The notes beneath the pieces are model-generated. The model searched no databases, was not told the DNA's origin, and worked only from the letters and a program-made list of their open reading frames with translations. A program made the position numbers and the translations under genes. A stretch of DNA of 64,000 nucleotides, taken from assembly GCA_949710005.1 (NCBI GenBank), contig OX453285.1, forward strand, positions 4,908,632 to 4,972,631, in the 5' to 3' direction. This document shows, piece after piece, positions 7,434 to 16,912 of the stretch. The stretch comes from Ricordea florida (lineage: Eukaryota; Cnidaria; Anthozoa; Corallimorpharia; Ricordeidae). Positions within the stretch are counted from its first letter, which is position 1, and every line of letters starts with the position of its first letter.

Positions 7434-8678
7434 TCAGTACATGATTGATCTTAAGTTTGAATTCATAACCTCCATTAATGCATCAGCTACAACAAACATG
7501 TAACAGGTCATAATACCAGAACCACTAAGTTTTCTTTTAATTTCTATTTTTACACCATCTTGTGCGTTGTTTAATGCCAGACCTCCTCCATGAATACTAT
7601 TATCTGGGTGTGTTCTCAAATCTATCCACAGAGCAAACTTATTACTATAAAAATCCTTTTCCTTTACTGACTGCCGCCCTTCGCTCGGTCTGAAACGTTT
7701 CTTTACCGACTCCCATAGGTCTGACGGCACCATTCCTTTAGAGTAGAAACGGTTTGGTATGCCATTAACATCGATATTGATTGAGGTGATACCTGGATTG
7801 AAAAAATTCTCAGAATCTCTAGCTCCCCCACCATATGGTAATGTAAATAAACATAATATCCCTGTGATTGACCTTCTAGGTAGATTAATATGCTGGTTTA
7901 TAACGCTATCAGTAGGTCTGGATATGGTGAAAGTTTTGTGTAGAGTGACATTCTCATAAAAGAATCCCTTACCAACCTGATAAGCTGCCTGTACCTCGCG
8001 AGATAAGTATTCGCTTGATATGCAAGAATATTCCAACTCAAGGTTTGTGATTTTGTAAGTTGGAGTCTTGGTCTTGTCAGAATAAACAACAATATCGTTA
8101 ACTGGAGCTAGTGTAATCTCAAATATTAGTTGATGATCTAATGCCTTTGGGTAGAAAACTCCATGATCGTTGAGAATAGGATGGTTTAGTAGGATATGAT
8201 ACTTGGTATTGTGTACTACTGCAAGAGCTACTTCCTTCGCATCTGTGTCTACCTTATCACCCGCATTCGTCCTTAGCTTCCTCATGTTTTCAGAAGAAAT
8301 ACCTTGTTTTAATCTATCCTCACGTTCTTCATCTGTTAAGAATAAGTCATGGTATGTTTGAAATAGATCGTATCTTTGAGTATCCTGTAGTGTTTCACCC
8401 CCGAAAAGAACCCTGAGTCTGGATACAAGATTACTACCTACATTATTCACTAAGGTGTTATCTTCATGCCCCTCAACAGTCAAGTTAAATACTAAAGACG
8501 CACTTCCAGGTACAATAACTAAATTATCAGTAAGTTTTGGAATATTTATATATAGTGTTTCTCCTGGATTAGCTGATGAAGGATTTAGTGTAATTCTATT
8601 CAATGTTGATTCCGCTTTCAAACCTAATGGCTCTCTTGGAATCCTGTTTGGGTTAATTTTTTCAGATACGTTTGTCAT
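7434..8678 (-). CDS. Double-jelly-roll major capsid protein
   Basis: 414 residues, beta-rich, no membrane segment. Pattern features of double-jelly-roll capsid proteins are visible: a first barrel with an RLRVLFGGETLQD segment (about 89-101), then an inter-strand TPTYKITNLELEYSCI segment (about 205-220), the typical end of barrel one in Polinton-like and NCLDV-like capsids, and a second barrel from about 240 with SRPTDSVINQHI and ITGILCLFTLP. It should form the trimeric capsomers of an icosahedral virion. It is short for Polinton capsid proteins but complete, without stops. The start follows the motif at 8703-8713, and the gene is divergent from the integrase across 33 bp. The call comes from pattern recognition; structure prediction would confirm it. 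Confidence 0.8.
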   Translation of the reverse strand: MTNVSEKINPNRIPREPLGLKAESTLNRITLNPSSANPGETLYINIPKLTDNLVIVPGSASLVFNLTVEGHEDNTLVNNVGSNLVSRLRVLFGGETLQDTQRYDLFQTYHDLFLTDEEREDRLKQGISSENMRKLRTNAGDKVDTDAKEVALAVVHNTKYHILLNHPILNDHGVFYPKALDHQLIFEITLAPVNDIVVYSDKTKTPTYKITNLELEYSCISSEYLSREVQAAYQVGKGFFYENVTLHKTFTISRPTDSVINQHINLPRRSITGILCLFTLPYGGGARDSENFFNPGITSINIDVNGIPNRFYSKGMVPSDLWESVKKRFRPSEGRQSVKEKDFYSNKFALWIDLRTHPDNSIHGGGLALNNAQDGVKIEIKRKLSGSGIMTCYMFVVADALMEVMNSNLRSIMY

Positions 8679-8711
8679 ATTTATTTTAAGGAAGTGTGGA
8701 GTAATCTTTAA
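8679..8711. promoter_or_regulatory. Divergent capsid/integrase intergenic region
   Basis: Only 33 bp separate the capsid ATG (minus) from the integrase ATG (plus). It holds a plus-sense TTTTAAGGA (8684-8692), 20 nt before the integrase start. The capsid motif at 8703-8713 overlaps the integrase start codon. A compact bidirectional promoter is inferred. Confidence 0.5.
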
Positions 8712-8713
8712 AT
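8703..8713 (-). promoter_or_regulatory. Shared viral promoter-like motif, major capsid gene
   Basis: Reads ATTTAAAGATT in gene sense, 25 nt before the capsid ATG at 8678. It is identical to the polymerase motif at 14181-14191. Confidence 0.62.
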
Positions 8714-9703
8714 GAGTAACGAAAGCATTTTGTCTAAAATATATTATTCAACTGAGGGATATTGGAAAGGATATTCAGCAATACCTAAATTAGCTGAGAA
8801 AGCGAAAGTAAGTGAAGATGAGGCGAAAAGATGGCTTGATAAACAGGCTCTTGGCAAATATATCTACCAGCTCCAAAGTATATTCCTAGACCACACTGGA
8901 CTGTAGATAAACCTAATATGATTCACCAAGCAGATTTATTATTTTTACCACATGATAGAGTTGGAAGAAAAACATATAAATACGCATTGGTTGTGGTTGA
9001 TGTGGCCTCAAGATATAAAGATGCTGAACCATTAACCTCAAAAGAAAGTCATGAGATATCCAAAGCTTTTGAAAAAATATATTCAAGAAGAATGAAATAT
9101 CCTAAAACATTAATGGTTGATCCGGGAAAAGAATTTATTGGTGAGGTTTCCAAACTTATGAATTATCATAATGTGAAAATACAGAGAAGTGAAGCTGGAA
9201 ATCATAGAGCTCAAGCATTTGTTGAAAGAGCAAATAGAATATTAGGAGAAAGAATATTCAGTCATCAATATGCACAGGAAATGATAAGTTATGATAGATC
9301 TAGAGTATGGGTGAAACGATTACCAGATATTCTAAAAACTTTGAATAATACACCAACGAAAATAACTGGTAAAGAACCTGATGATGCTATAAAACTAAAA
9401 GAGGTTGATATTGAAACTAAAAATTATAAGCGAGTTGTTGGTATTGATGAGGTTAGATTGTCTCCATATGTTAAAGTTAGATATTTATTATCTGCTGGAG
9501 AACTTGAGGGTGGAGAAAAAAGACGCGCTACTGATCCAATTTGGAGTATAAAAGTTTATAATATTTCTAGAAGTTTGATTAAACCCAATCAACCTGTTTT
9601 GTATTATTTAATTGATGGACCAAGACGCGGATTTGTAAGGGAAGAATTACAGGCTATTCCTCATGATACACAGTTACCGCCTGATTCTGTTTTGGTAAGA
9701 TAG
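8712..9703 (+). pseudogene. Retroviral-type (rve) integrase, broken by one frameshift
   Basis: Two adjoining frames encode one integrase. The first (8712-8906) gives the N-terminal helical region; the second (8918-9703) gives the catalytic core and C-terminal domain. The second frame stays open backward to about 8853 and continues the first protein sensibly, so the break is a single-base loss near 8850-8854. All three presumed catalytic residues survive in the second segment: Asp6 (HQADL), Asp68 (VDPGKEF) and Glu103 (VERANR), with a D-to-E spacing of 35. The family inserts viral DNA into host chromosomes and generates short target duplications. The 3' end overlaps the convergent polymerase gene by 43 bp. 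Programmed frameshifting is less likely because I see no clear slippery heptamer. Confidence 0.85.
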
Positions 9704-12700
9704 TGCCCATATGGAATAGCATTTATCCCATCTTTGCAAATTATTCTCTTATCATCTTCAGCAGATAGCGCTTTTTTATTAACGGTTTTTGTGTAAATAT
9801 TATGTAGTTTTGAACCAATTAAATTTTGTAATCTCATTTGCGGTTTTCTGGTATTCAAACAATTTTTAAAATCATTAAAACGTATTGTTTTCTTAACAAC
9901 TAATTTCTTTGTTCCTTTATTCTTCTTTATCTCTTTACCATTATCCATTAATACGGCATATTGTTTAGCACCTAAACCCACAAACTCTGTAGGTATACTC
10001 CCACCAAACTCATCTTTGAACATTCCAATTACTTTTTTGTTTACACCCGTCTCAATTCCAGATGGATGATCTTTAATGTAATTGCTTGTGTCAAACTTTT
10101 CTCTAACATCTGAACTTATTTCTTTGTAGAAATCTGGAGTTTCTATATTATATACAAGAGAATCAGTATCAGTCATAAGTAATTCAGCTTTTCCACCATA
10201 TTTTTCTTTTATATAATTATAATGGAAATCATACATTATTTGTTTACTTAGATCTAAAATGGAAAACCCTACATAAATTGGTTTATTAAATCTTATTTCT
10301 GTTTTCTTCATATTTATGGCGGCTAGATCCTCTGAAAAGATAGTAAAATGATTAAAGTTTGGTTTTCTTATTAATTTTTTAGCTGATTCTATATTATTAA
10401 CTAATCTAACATCTATCCTTTTTCTCATATTTTCCATTGTTTTACCAAATACAGAGTTATTCATAAGTTTAAAGAAATCTTTTTCAAAGTCGTTTTTAGC
10501 TTGTGCTCTCAATTTAGTATTCAAATCAATGTAAGGTTTTAACCACTCAGACTCTTGAAATTTAATTCCCTTATGAATCTTTGTTATTTTTAATCCTAGG
10601 CTTTCATAAAATTTTAGATCTTCATGATGTAATACATATCTTTGCTTATTTAATAGGTTTGGTATTAATTTCTTAACTTTATTAACAGTAAGTTTTTCTG
10701 GAGCTAAAGGTAGATCTTTATGATCATCATGAAGATGTTTTGGGTATTCCAAATCAACCTCAACTATACAAGGTATATCTCTCCAATTTTCAAGCTCTTC
10801 ATTTGGAATCCATTTAAAACCCCGTTTAGGTAATTTCTTGCTCATTGCAGCTCCATATAAGTTATTTGCGTCGAGATAAATAATATAACTTATAAGTTTA
10901 TTTACTTCAAAATCTATCATATAGGGGTTATTAGCTTTAGCATATCTTTTTGATATTTGAGATGTTCCACCTCTAATCCCTCTCTCAATAAAAAGTAACA
11001 TATTAACATCAGTAAACAATTCCAAACTAACTTTAGTTAATTTTAACATTGCATCCCAAGATAATCCCGGTGATGTAAAATAGTGAGCGGGATCCAAACC
11101 ATAATTATTAATACATACATCTCTAAAGTTCTCAAATACATCAGCTAGCTGTAATACATCTGTTTTTAGATATAAATCGTGATAATCTCTCATTGTTTTC
11201 ATATCAAATGTTGTCCATACATTTTTTGCATGTTCATAATCTTCATCTGAAATATCTTGATCATTAAGAATTGATTTAAATTCATCCTTTGATGGAATTT
11301 TAGTTTCATTTAGCTTATCAATTCGATCAAAATAATCATAAGTAAATACACCCTTTCTCAACAATAGTTTTAGCTTTTCTCCTGTGAAATATTTTTTAGT
11401 TTCTTTCATATTTTTATCTATTGGGGAAAAACACATACTTTCCGTTAACTTACAATTTTTGCAATGATCGCAATTACCAACACCATTAAAGTTAATAATC
11501 TTTCCATCTTTTATATATCGTTTCAAACATTTTCCTGGTTTACATGATTCACAATTTCCGCATTTGGTAAGATTATCAACTAATCCACTAAGAGAGCTTT
11601 GCATAAATCTATAAGAATCGATGAATCTGATTTTTCTAAAAATTGGTTTTGAATCCCCATCCTCATTGTCTTCTTCATCCTCTTCTTCATCTTCATCCTC
11701 TTCACCCTCGCAATCATAATTAATTAAAATTTTCTTTGAGAAACTAATATACTTTTCATCAGTGCAAGCTAAGCAATCCATTTTACCCTTTGTTTTACCA
11801 AGATTCTTAATGAATAGATGAGAATCATACCCTGAAAGATTGTGAATTATTACTGGAATGAATTTGGGAATCTCATATTTTAAGTTGCACTTATTATGCG
11901 CGGCCCCTCTATATTTTCCAGTAAGATGACAATGATCTATTACTTTTTTAAAATCTTCTTCATCGCTTTCAAAAAATTTGCGGTTACATATATGACAATT
12001 AGTTGCATTTTCATAATCTTTTTTATCCATTTCTGGCATATTCTTCTTATTATAAAATTCAAACTTCTTCTTTCTTTCTTCTATTAACATAAAAATTTTC
12101 CTAACATCTCTTTCTAAATATTCTGTAAATATCTGTGCAACATCCTCATCATCAGATTTTGCAGTATAATTCACACACACTTTAAAATCACTTGGTAATA
12201 TACTTTCATCGAAACATTTGATATAATAGCAGAATCCTGATGCTTTATGCATTTGGTAATTTTTAGTAAAACTTTTAATTTCGTTTGGTGAACATGAATG
12301 TATTGGTATTAGCTGGCTTTCAAAATCAACATAAATAACAAAAGGCAAACGCATTTTATTTTTAAAATTTTTAAAGTAAATAAATTTTGGGCTACCATCT
12401 TCATTCTTTGACATTTTTATTTTAACCTCACCGTGTGAATCACAATATTCTTTATGTTCTTGCAAAACCCTTTCATCATAAAATGAGTTAAAACATCTAA
12501 GACAGAAATATTTTTTGTTCTTATTTTTGTCAATTTCAGATGATAAAAGTCTGCTAACATTTACTACTAAATTATAATGGCTTTTTTCTCCTTCATTTGT
12601 TAAAATTAATATTAGAACTTTACAATCACATAACTTACATTCATAATTATTACAATCACATTTCTTACATCCACATTCTTCACATTCATGTTTTATACAA

Positions 12701-14157
12701 CCTTTTTTCTTACACTCTTGTTTTTTATTACACTCTTTTTTCATACAACCACAATTCTTACATTTTTCTTCTTTCTTACAATAACATTTATTGCTTAATC
12801 TTACGACATATATTTTATCATCTTCTTCATCATATTTCAATACATTAACTGGATATGGGTTTTGTTTTTCAAACTTGTCAAAATCTTTTAATGACATTTT
12901 TCCTTCAATACCAGAAAAGTCTAATTTTTTACAATTTTCCAACAATTCATTATTCACTCTCTCTCTATGATGTTTTCTTGGGAACACCCCTTCTGTTAAT
13001 GTAAGTTGTCCGCAGTCTTCACACTTATTCTGTATGTTAATAATAGCTTTTTTATCTGCTAATCTTTTTGGTGTTGGTATATATGAACTTCCAGAAGTAA
13101 CTGTATAGGGTGCTATACCAATTTCAAAACGCGCCACAGAATCAAATACAAATTTATAATCATTATCTAGAAATTTTTCAAGCTCACTAAGTATATTTTT
13201 AATAATATCATCATATAATTCTGATAAATTACTTGCTTCAGTAATTATTCTTGGTGAAGAATGAAAGTATTTTTCAACTTCTTCTTCAATTTGATTTTTG
13301 TTTATAGATAATTTTACTAACTTACCTGTTAATATAAATTTAACCTTGATTGGTTTCTTTTCCTTATTAATAATGTCTATAACCTTTTGTTTTATTTTTT
13401 TCGCAAATTTATCAATATCATAACCTTTTTTCCCGTCTATGGTATAATTTTTCAAATAGCCATTTTTGAATTTTTTTCTTTGTTCTTTTGGAATGAAATC
13501 CTCCTCATTTTCTTTTTCATCCTTATTATTCCTTTCATTTTTTGAAGTAGGTGGGGGTTTTATTTTTTTGGGTTGATTTACTTTTTTATATCTTTCTATA
13601 AATTTTTTAGCTATTTCCTCTGTTTTATTTTTTACTTTTTCAGGAATGTATGGTTTTACAATATTCCAAAACTTGCTTAATACATTTCCTAAAAAAGGAG
13701 TTTGTTTTGTATTTTTAATCTCATCTTGTTTTATTGGTGGTTTTATTGGAATGGGAGGTGGTGGTCTTTTTGGTTTAGGTTTATTAACATTTATTTTAGG
13801 TTGGTTTGAGTGGGGTGGGGCTGGTGGTGTTCCTGGTCTATATCTATCTGGTGAACCGGGAGGCGTGCCAGGCATTGGTTGAGGAATAGTTAAAGGTGGT
13901 AAATTTGGTCTATTTCTTTGTATTACTTGTGGTATTGGGAGAGGGGGGCGCGGTTGGTTTGCTCTTATCCTCGGCATATTTTCTATTGCTCTAAAAATTT
14001 CTCGTCTATTATCTGCGATTTGTTGAGCATTATTAATTACTTCGGGGATATTATTCAATGCTTGCATTTTTGCTTCTCTAGTAGTCATTCTTGATCTACC
14101 TTGAATTCTATACCATGAAAGTAAAGAGCTTAATTGTCTTGTATTTAATTGATCCAT
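9661..14157 (-). CDS. Protein-primed family B DNA polymerase with HNH/endonuclease VII-like insert
   Basis: 1498 intact residues. In order: a short helical N-terminus; a Pro-rich region (about 65-155); a Lys-rich region (about 185-260); a Cys/Lys-rich cluster (about 455-515) with repeated CxxC and CxC; a C2H2-like finger (CLRCFNSF with a later HKEYC); exonuclease motif IYVDFES (about 605); an HNH/recombination endonuclease VII-like domain (CHICNRKF, then DHCHLTGKYRGAAHNKCN, about 715-760); HNLSGYDSH; palm motif A DANNLYG (about 1095); motif B NSVFGKTM (about 1232); and motif C DTDS (about 1328). It should replicate the linear element with a terminal protein primer. All catalytic motifs are present. 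The Cys cluster is an unusual insertion. The ATG follows the motif at 14181-14191 by 23 nt. Confidence 0.93.
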   Translation of the reverse strand: MDQLNTRQLSSLLSWYRIQGRSRMTTREAKMQALNNIPEVINNAQQIADNRREIFRAIENMPRIRANQPRPPLPIPQVIQRNRPNLPPLTIPQPMPGTPPGSPDRYRPGTPPAPPHSNQPKINVNKPKPKRPPPPIPIKPPIKQDEIKNTKQTPFLGNVLSKFWNIVKPYIPEKVKNKTEEIAKKFIERYKKVNQPKKIKPPPTSKNERNNKDEKENEEDFIPKEQRKKFKNGYLKNYTIDGKKGYDIDKFAKKIKQKVIDIINKEKKPIKVKFILTGKLVKLSINKNQIEEEVEKYFHSSPRIITEASNLSELYDDIIKNILSELEKFLDNDYKFVFDSVARFEIGIAPYTVTSGSSYIPTPKRLADKKAIINIQNKCEDCGQLTLTEGVFPRKHHRERVNNELLENCKKLDFSGIEGKMSLKDFDKFEKQNPYPVNVLKYDEEDDKIYVVRLSNKCYCKKEEKCKNCGCMKKECNKKQECKKKGCIKHECEECGCKKCDCNNYECKLCDCKVLILILTNEGEKSHYNLVVNVSRLLSSEIDKNKNKKYFCLRCFNSFYDERVLQEHKEYCDSHGEVKIKMSKNEDGSPKFIYFKNFKNKMRLPFVIYVDFESQLIPIHSCSPNEIKSFTKNYQMHKASGFCYYIKCFDESILPSDFKVCVNYTAKSDDEDVAQIFTEYLERDVRKIFMLIEERKKKFEFYNKKNMPEMDKKDYENATNCHICNRKFFESDEEDFKKVIDHCHLTGKYRGAAHNKCNLKYEIPKFIPVIIHNLSGYDSHLFIKNLGKTKGKMDCLACTDEKYISFSKKILINYDCEGEEDEDEEEDEEDNEDGDSKPIFRKIRFIDSYRFMQSSLSGLVDNLTKCGNCESCKPGKCLKRYIKDGKIINFNGVGNCDHCKNCKLTESMCFSPIDKNMKETKKYFTGEKLKLLLRKGVFTYDYFDRIDKLNETKIPSKDEFKSILNDQDISDEDYEHAKNVWTTFDMKTMRDYHDLYLKTDVLQLADVFENFRDVCINNYGLDPAHYFTSPGLSWDAMLKLTKVSLELFTDVNMLLFIERGIRGGTSQISKRYAKANNPYMIDFEVNKLISYIIYLDANNLYGAAMSKKLPKRGFKWIPNEELENWRDIPCIVEVDLEYPKHLHDDHKDLPLAPEKLTVNKVKKLIPNLLNKQRYVLHHEDLKFYESLGLKITKIHKGIKFQESEWLKPYIDLNTKLRAQAKNDFEKDFFKLMNNSVFGKTMENMRKRIDVRLVNNIESAKKLIRKPNFNHFTIFSEDLAAINMKKTEIRFNKPIYVGFSILDLSKQIMYDFHYNYIKEKYGGKAELLMTDTDSLVYNIETPDFYKEISSDVREKFDTSNYIKDHPSGIETGVNKKVIGMFKDEFGGSIPTEFVGLGAKQYAVLMDNGKEIKKNKGTKKLVVKKTIRFNDFKNCLNTRKPQMRLQNLIGSKLHNIYTKTVNKKALSAEDDKRIICKDGINAIPYGHYLTKTESGGNCVS

Positions 14158-14180
14158 AATTACTTTTGTAAATAATTTGT

Positions 14181-14191
14181 AATCTTTAAAT
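14181..14191 (-). promoter_or_regulatory. Shared viral promoter-like motif, polymerase gene
   Basis: Reads ATTTAAAGATT in gene sense, 23 nt before the ATG at 14157. Confidence 0.62.
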
Positions 14192-14213
14192 CAACTTTTT
14201 TATGAATTAATTA

Positions 14214-14397
14214 CTGTGTCCTAGAAATATTACTATTTAAATCTCTGATAAATCTCAGTAAAATTTTAGCTTAATTATAAAACTTAATCAAGAAATATTT
14301 TCTGTTTAAATCTCTGATAAATCTTTGATTAAATTTTTTTAGCTTAAATTAAATTTTAACCCAAAAATGACTAGACAAATTCCTGTGTCCTAAAACC
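14214..14397. repeat. Short direct repeats at the probable right end of the viral element
   Basis: AGAAATATT followed by TTTAAATCTCTGATAAATCT occurs twice, 68 bp apart (14223-14255 and 14291-14323). CTGTGTCCTA occurs at 14214 and again at 14382. The block may belong to the element's terminal repeat; this cannot be proved without the left end. Confidence 0.45.
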
Positions 14398-14429
14398 GTA
14401 TTTTTATCACTCTCTAAAGTTGACCTTAC

Positions 14430-14801
14430 GTATTAATATGAAGCGATTGTGCCCCAATATTAAATCTTAATTCATGAGATTTTTGGTAATCGTTCTTCGG
14501 AATCGGATATCGTGTCAGTCGTCAGTCTTCGCCCTTTGTAAATAGCAACCATTTCCGGATTTAGATTTTTCGCGTTTGAATCGTTGGATCTTTACCTTTA
14601 GAAAGTTGACTTCTAGTTGATTATGTATTGATGAGAAGCGTATGTGCCCTTATATTAAACCATTACTAATTACCGAGTTTCTCGCATTTTGTTATTGACA
14701 CAATTAATTGGTAATCGGACTTCGTGTCGTACAATTCAGGGAAAATCGTGCTCGTGATTTCAAATCAGCCTCGCGCTACGCGCTCGGCTGATTTGAAATC
14801 C

Positions 14802-14835
<34 letters not shown>

Positions 14836-14860
14836 AGTCCTATTACCATTACTAATTATA
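14430..14860. repeat. Foldback repeat region with 100-bp hairpin
   Basis: An imperfect inverted repeat spans 14729-14828. Arms begin GTACAATTCAGGGA and end TCCCTGAATTGTAC, with a second palindrome TTTCAAATCAGCC / GGCTGATTTGAAA around a GC-rich loop. Two diverged copies of a GAAGCG...TGTGCCC...ATATTAAA module lie at about 14440 and 14632. A host MITE-like repeat. Confidence 0.6.
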
Positions 14861-14989
14861 TATTTTGATTGTAGTTGCATATTTGATTATAATTACAAAG
14901 AAACGCAATTCAGTTTTACTGCAAAGTTTCTTAATAAAACACAGTTTATTCTATTCTATTTTTTAGTCAACCAATTAGCTTTGCATTTA

Positions 14990-15935
14990 AACTGGTTAAA
15001 CTGGATAGTTTGATCCACAAATGAACAAGTTAGAACCACACTGTATAGTAAAACAAACAGTACCACAGTACAGTACTGTTCAGTAGCTTTACAAAGAATG
15101 GTCACACTACATGGTTTGATCCACAGATGAAAAAGATAGAACCACACTGTATAGTAAAACAAACAGTACCACAGTACAGTACTGTTCAGTAGCTTTACAA
15201 AGAATGGTCACACTGCATGGTTTGATCCACAGATGAAAAAGATAGAACCACACTGTATAGTAAAACAAACAGTACCACAGTACAGTACTGTTCAGTAGCT
15301 TTACAAAGAATGGTCACACTGCATGGTTTGATCCACAGATGAAAAAGTTAGAACCACACTGTATAGTAAAACAAACAGTACCACAGTACAGTACTGTTCA
15401 GTAGCTTTACAAAGAATGGTCACACTGCATGGTTTGATCCACAGATGAAAAAGATAGAACCACACTGTATAGTAAAACAAACAGTACCACAGTACAGTAT
15501 TGTTCAGTAGCTTTACAAAGAATGGTCACACTGCATGGTTTGATCCACAGATGAAAAAGTTAGAACCACACTGTATAGTAAAACAAACAGTACCACAGTA
15601 CAGTACTGTTCAGTAGCTTTACAAAGAATGTTCACACTGCATGGTTTGATCCACAGATGAAAAAGATAGAACCACACTGTATAGTAAAACAAACAGTACC
15701 ACAGTACAGTACTGTTCAGTAGCTTTACAAAGAATGGTCACACTGCATGGTTTGATCCACAGATGAAAAAGATAGAACCACACTGTATAGTAAAACAAAC
15801 AGTACCGCAGTACAGTACTGTTCAGTAGCTTTCCAAAGAATGGTCACACTGCATGGTTTGATCCACAGATAAAAAAGATAGAACCACACTGCATAGTAAA
15901 ACAAACAGTTCCACAGTACAGTACTGTTCAGGGGC
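14990..15935 (+). repeat. 106-bp satellite, array A (about nine units)
   Basis: Monomers recur every 106 bp: AGAACCACACTG starts at 15138, 15244 and 15350. Each contains the palindrome ACAGTAC...GTACTGT. Units differ by few substitutions except the last, which is degraded. The same monomer occurs at 27.3, 38.5, 44.0, 55.8, 58.8 and 60.3 kb. Confidence 0.93.
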
Positions 15936-15939
15936 TTTC

Positions 15940-16130
15940 TAAAGGAATTCGGAAAATGAAAATCCGACTTGTCCCAACAGGAGTCGAGCCTACGACCTTC
16001 CGATTACTATTCCGGACACTCTACCACTGAGTTATAGGACAGTCGTGGAAGCAAGGCCATTAAACCAGGTTCATCGGACAAACACCTCGCATACTGATAG
16101 GATTTGAATGTCAACGCGGTGAATTAGCAA
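15940..16130 (-). repeat. tRNA-derived SINE-like copy
   Basis: The minus strand shows A-box-like AACTCAGTGGTAGAG and B-box-like AGGCTCGACTCC segments with tRNA spacing, followed by a tail shared with 29.8 kb (AAGGCCATTAAA). The anticodon stem does not pair well, so this is a SINE remnant rather than a tRNA gene. Confidence 0.55.
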
Positions 16131-16349
16131 TAAAAACGATCTTTCAACTTAACAGGCCCTTATTTTTTATCTCCAGTGTGAAAACCTATACTCAAGAGAA
16201 CAAAAGGAGAACACTACTACAGATGTAGAAGTTCTAGAGTTCAAGTAAGTTTCTTGCGCCACGTAACACTGAGATGTAACACTTCGAATACGCCTATTGA
16301 AACTACAGGAATGTGGCCTTCGCAAAGAGCCTGTTAAGGGAGATAGTTT

Positions 16350-16652
16350 TTAACCCGTTCGCTCCCAAGGGGTCTCCATTTGACGAGTAAAATCGTGTGG
16401 CGTTAGACAGAGTAAAATCTATATAGTCACTCCTGGGAGTGAAAGGGTTAAGGGAGATATTTTTAACCCTTTCACTTCCAAGGGGTCTCCATTTGACGAG
16501 TAAAATTGTCTGGCGTTAGAAAGAGTAAAATCTGTAAAGTTACTCTTGGGAGTGAAAGAGTTAAGGGAGATAGTTTTTTAACCCTTTCACTTCCAAGGGG
16601 TCTCCATTTGACGACTAAAATTGTCTGTCACTCTTGAGAGTGAAAGGGTTAA
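16350..16652. mobile_element. Three tandem copies of a TTAA-flanked short MITE (piggyBac-type)
   Basis: Copies at 16354-16447, 16467-16560 and 16582-16648 (internally deleted) are each bounded by TTAA. They have terminal inverted repeats of the type CCCTTTCACT.CCAAG / CT.GGGAGTGAAAGGG. The first two are 94 bp. TTAA targets are typical of piggyBac. A short AGGGAGAT-type spacer separates copies. Confidence 0.7.
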
Positions 16653-16912
16653 AGGGTAGGGAGGGGTGGGGATAGCCAGATTCTTCTAAGTAAAGCTATG
16701 GTTGTGCCTATACAAGATATGCCTCCAATGTACTCAAACCTGAGCTGACTTAAGCTCAAAAATAACTCTAACATCAATGGAGAATAATGTAAATGAATAT
16801 ATGAAAGACTATATAATTAAACTGCGGAGTAATATGTAATGACATTAAGTGATCATCGCAGTTATGTACACAACTTAAGAAGCTGTAAAATTAAAGCCTG
16901 AAAAAAAACTCA

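Larger units (their letters stand above)
1..14400. mobile_element. Endogenous Polinton/adintovirus-like element, right-hand part
   Basis: Thirteen closely packed intronless genes in AT-rich DNA include the hallmark set for Polintons/adintoviruses: protein-primed family B polymerase, rve integrase, double-jelly-roll capsid protein and A32-type ATPase. Most genes are on the minus strand; the integrase and the left-edge gene are on the plus strand. The left end is outside the window. The right end is placed near 14.4 kb only because viral coding density stops and host-type dispersed repeats begin; terminal inverted repeats and the target duplication could not be identified. An adenain-type cysteine protease, usual in this group, is not seen and may lie to the left. 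The reading frames are intact except for the integrase, which suggests a fairly recent insertion. Confidence 0.88.

Noticed and set aside
8712-8906. Separate small viral gene upstream of the integrase
   Set aside because: The downstream frame continues it after a one-base slip, so the two pieces are one broken integrase gene.
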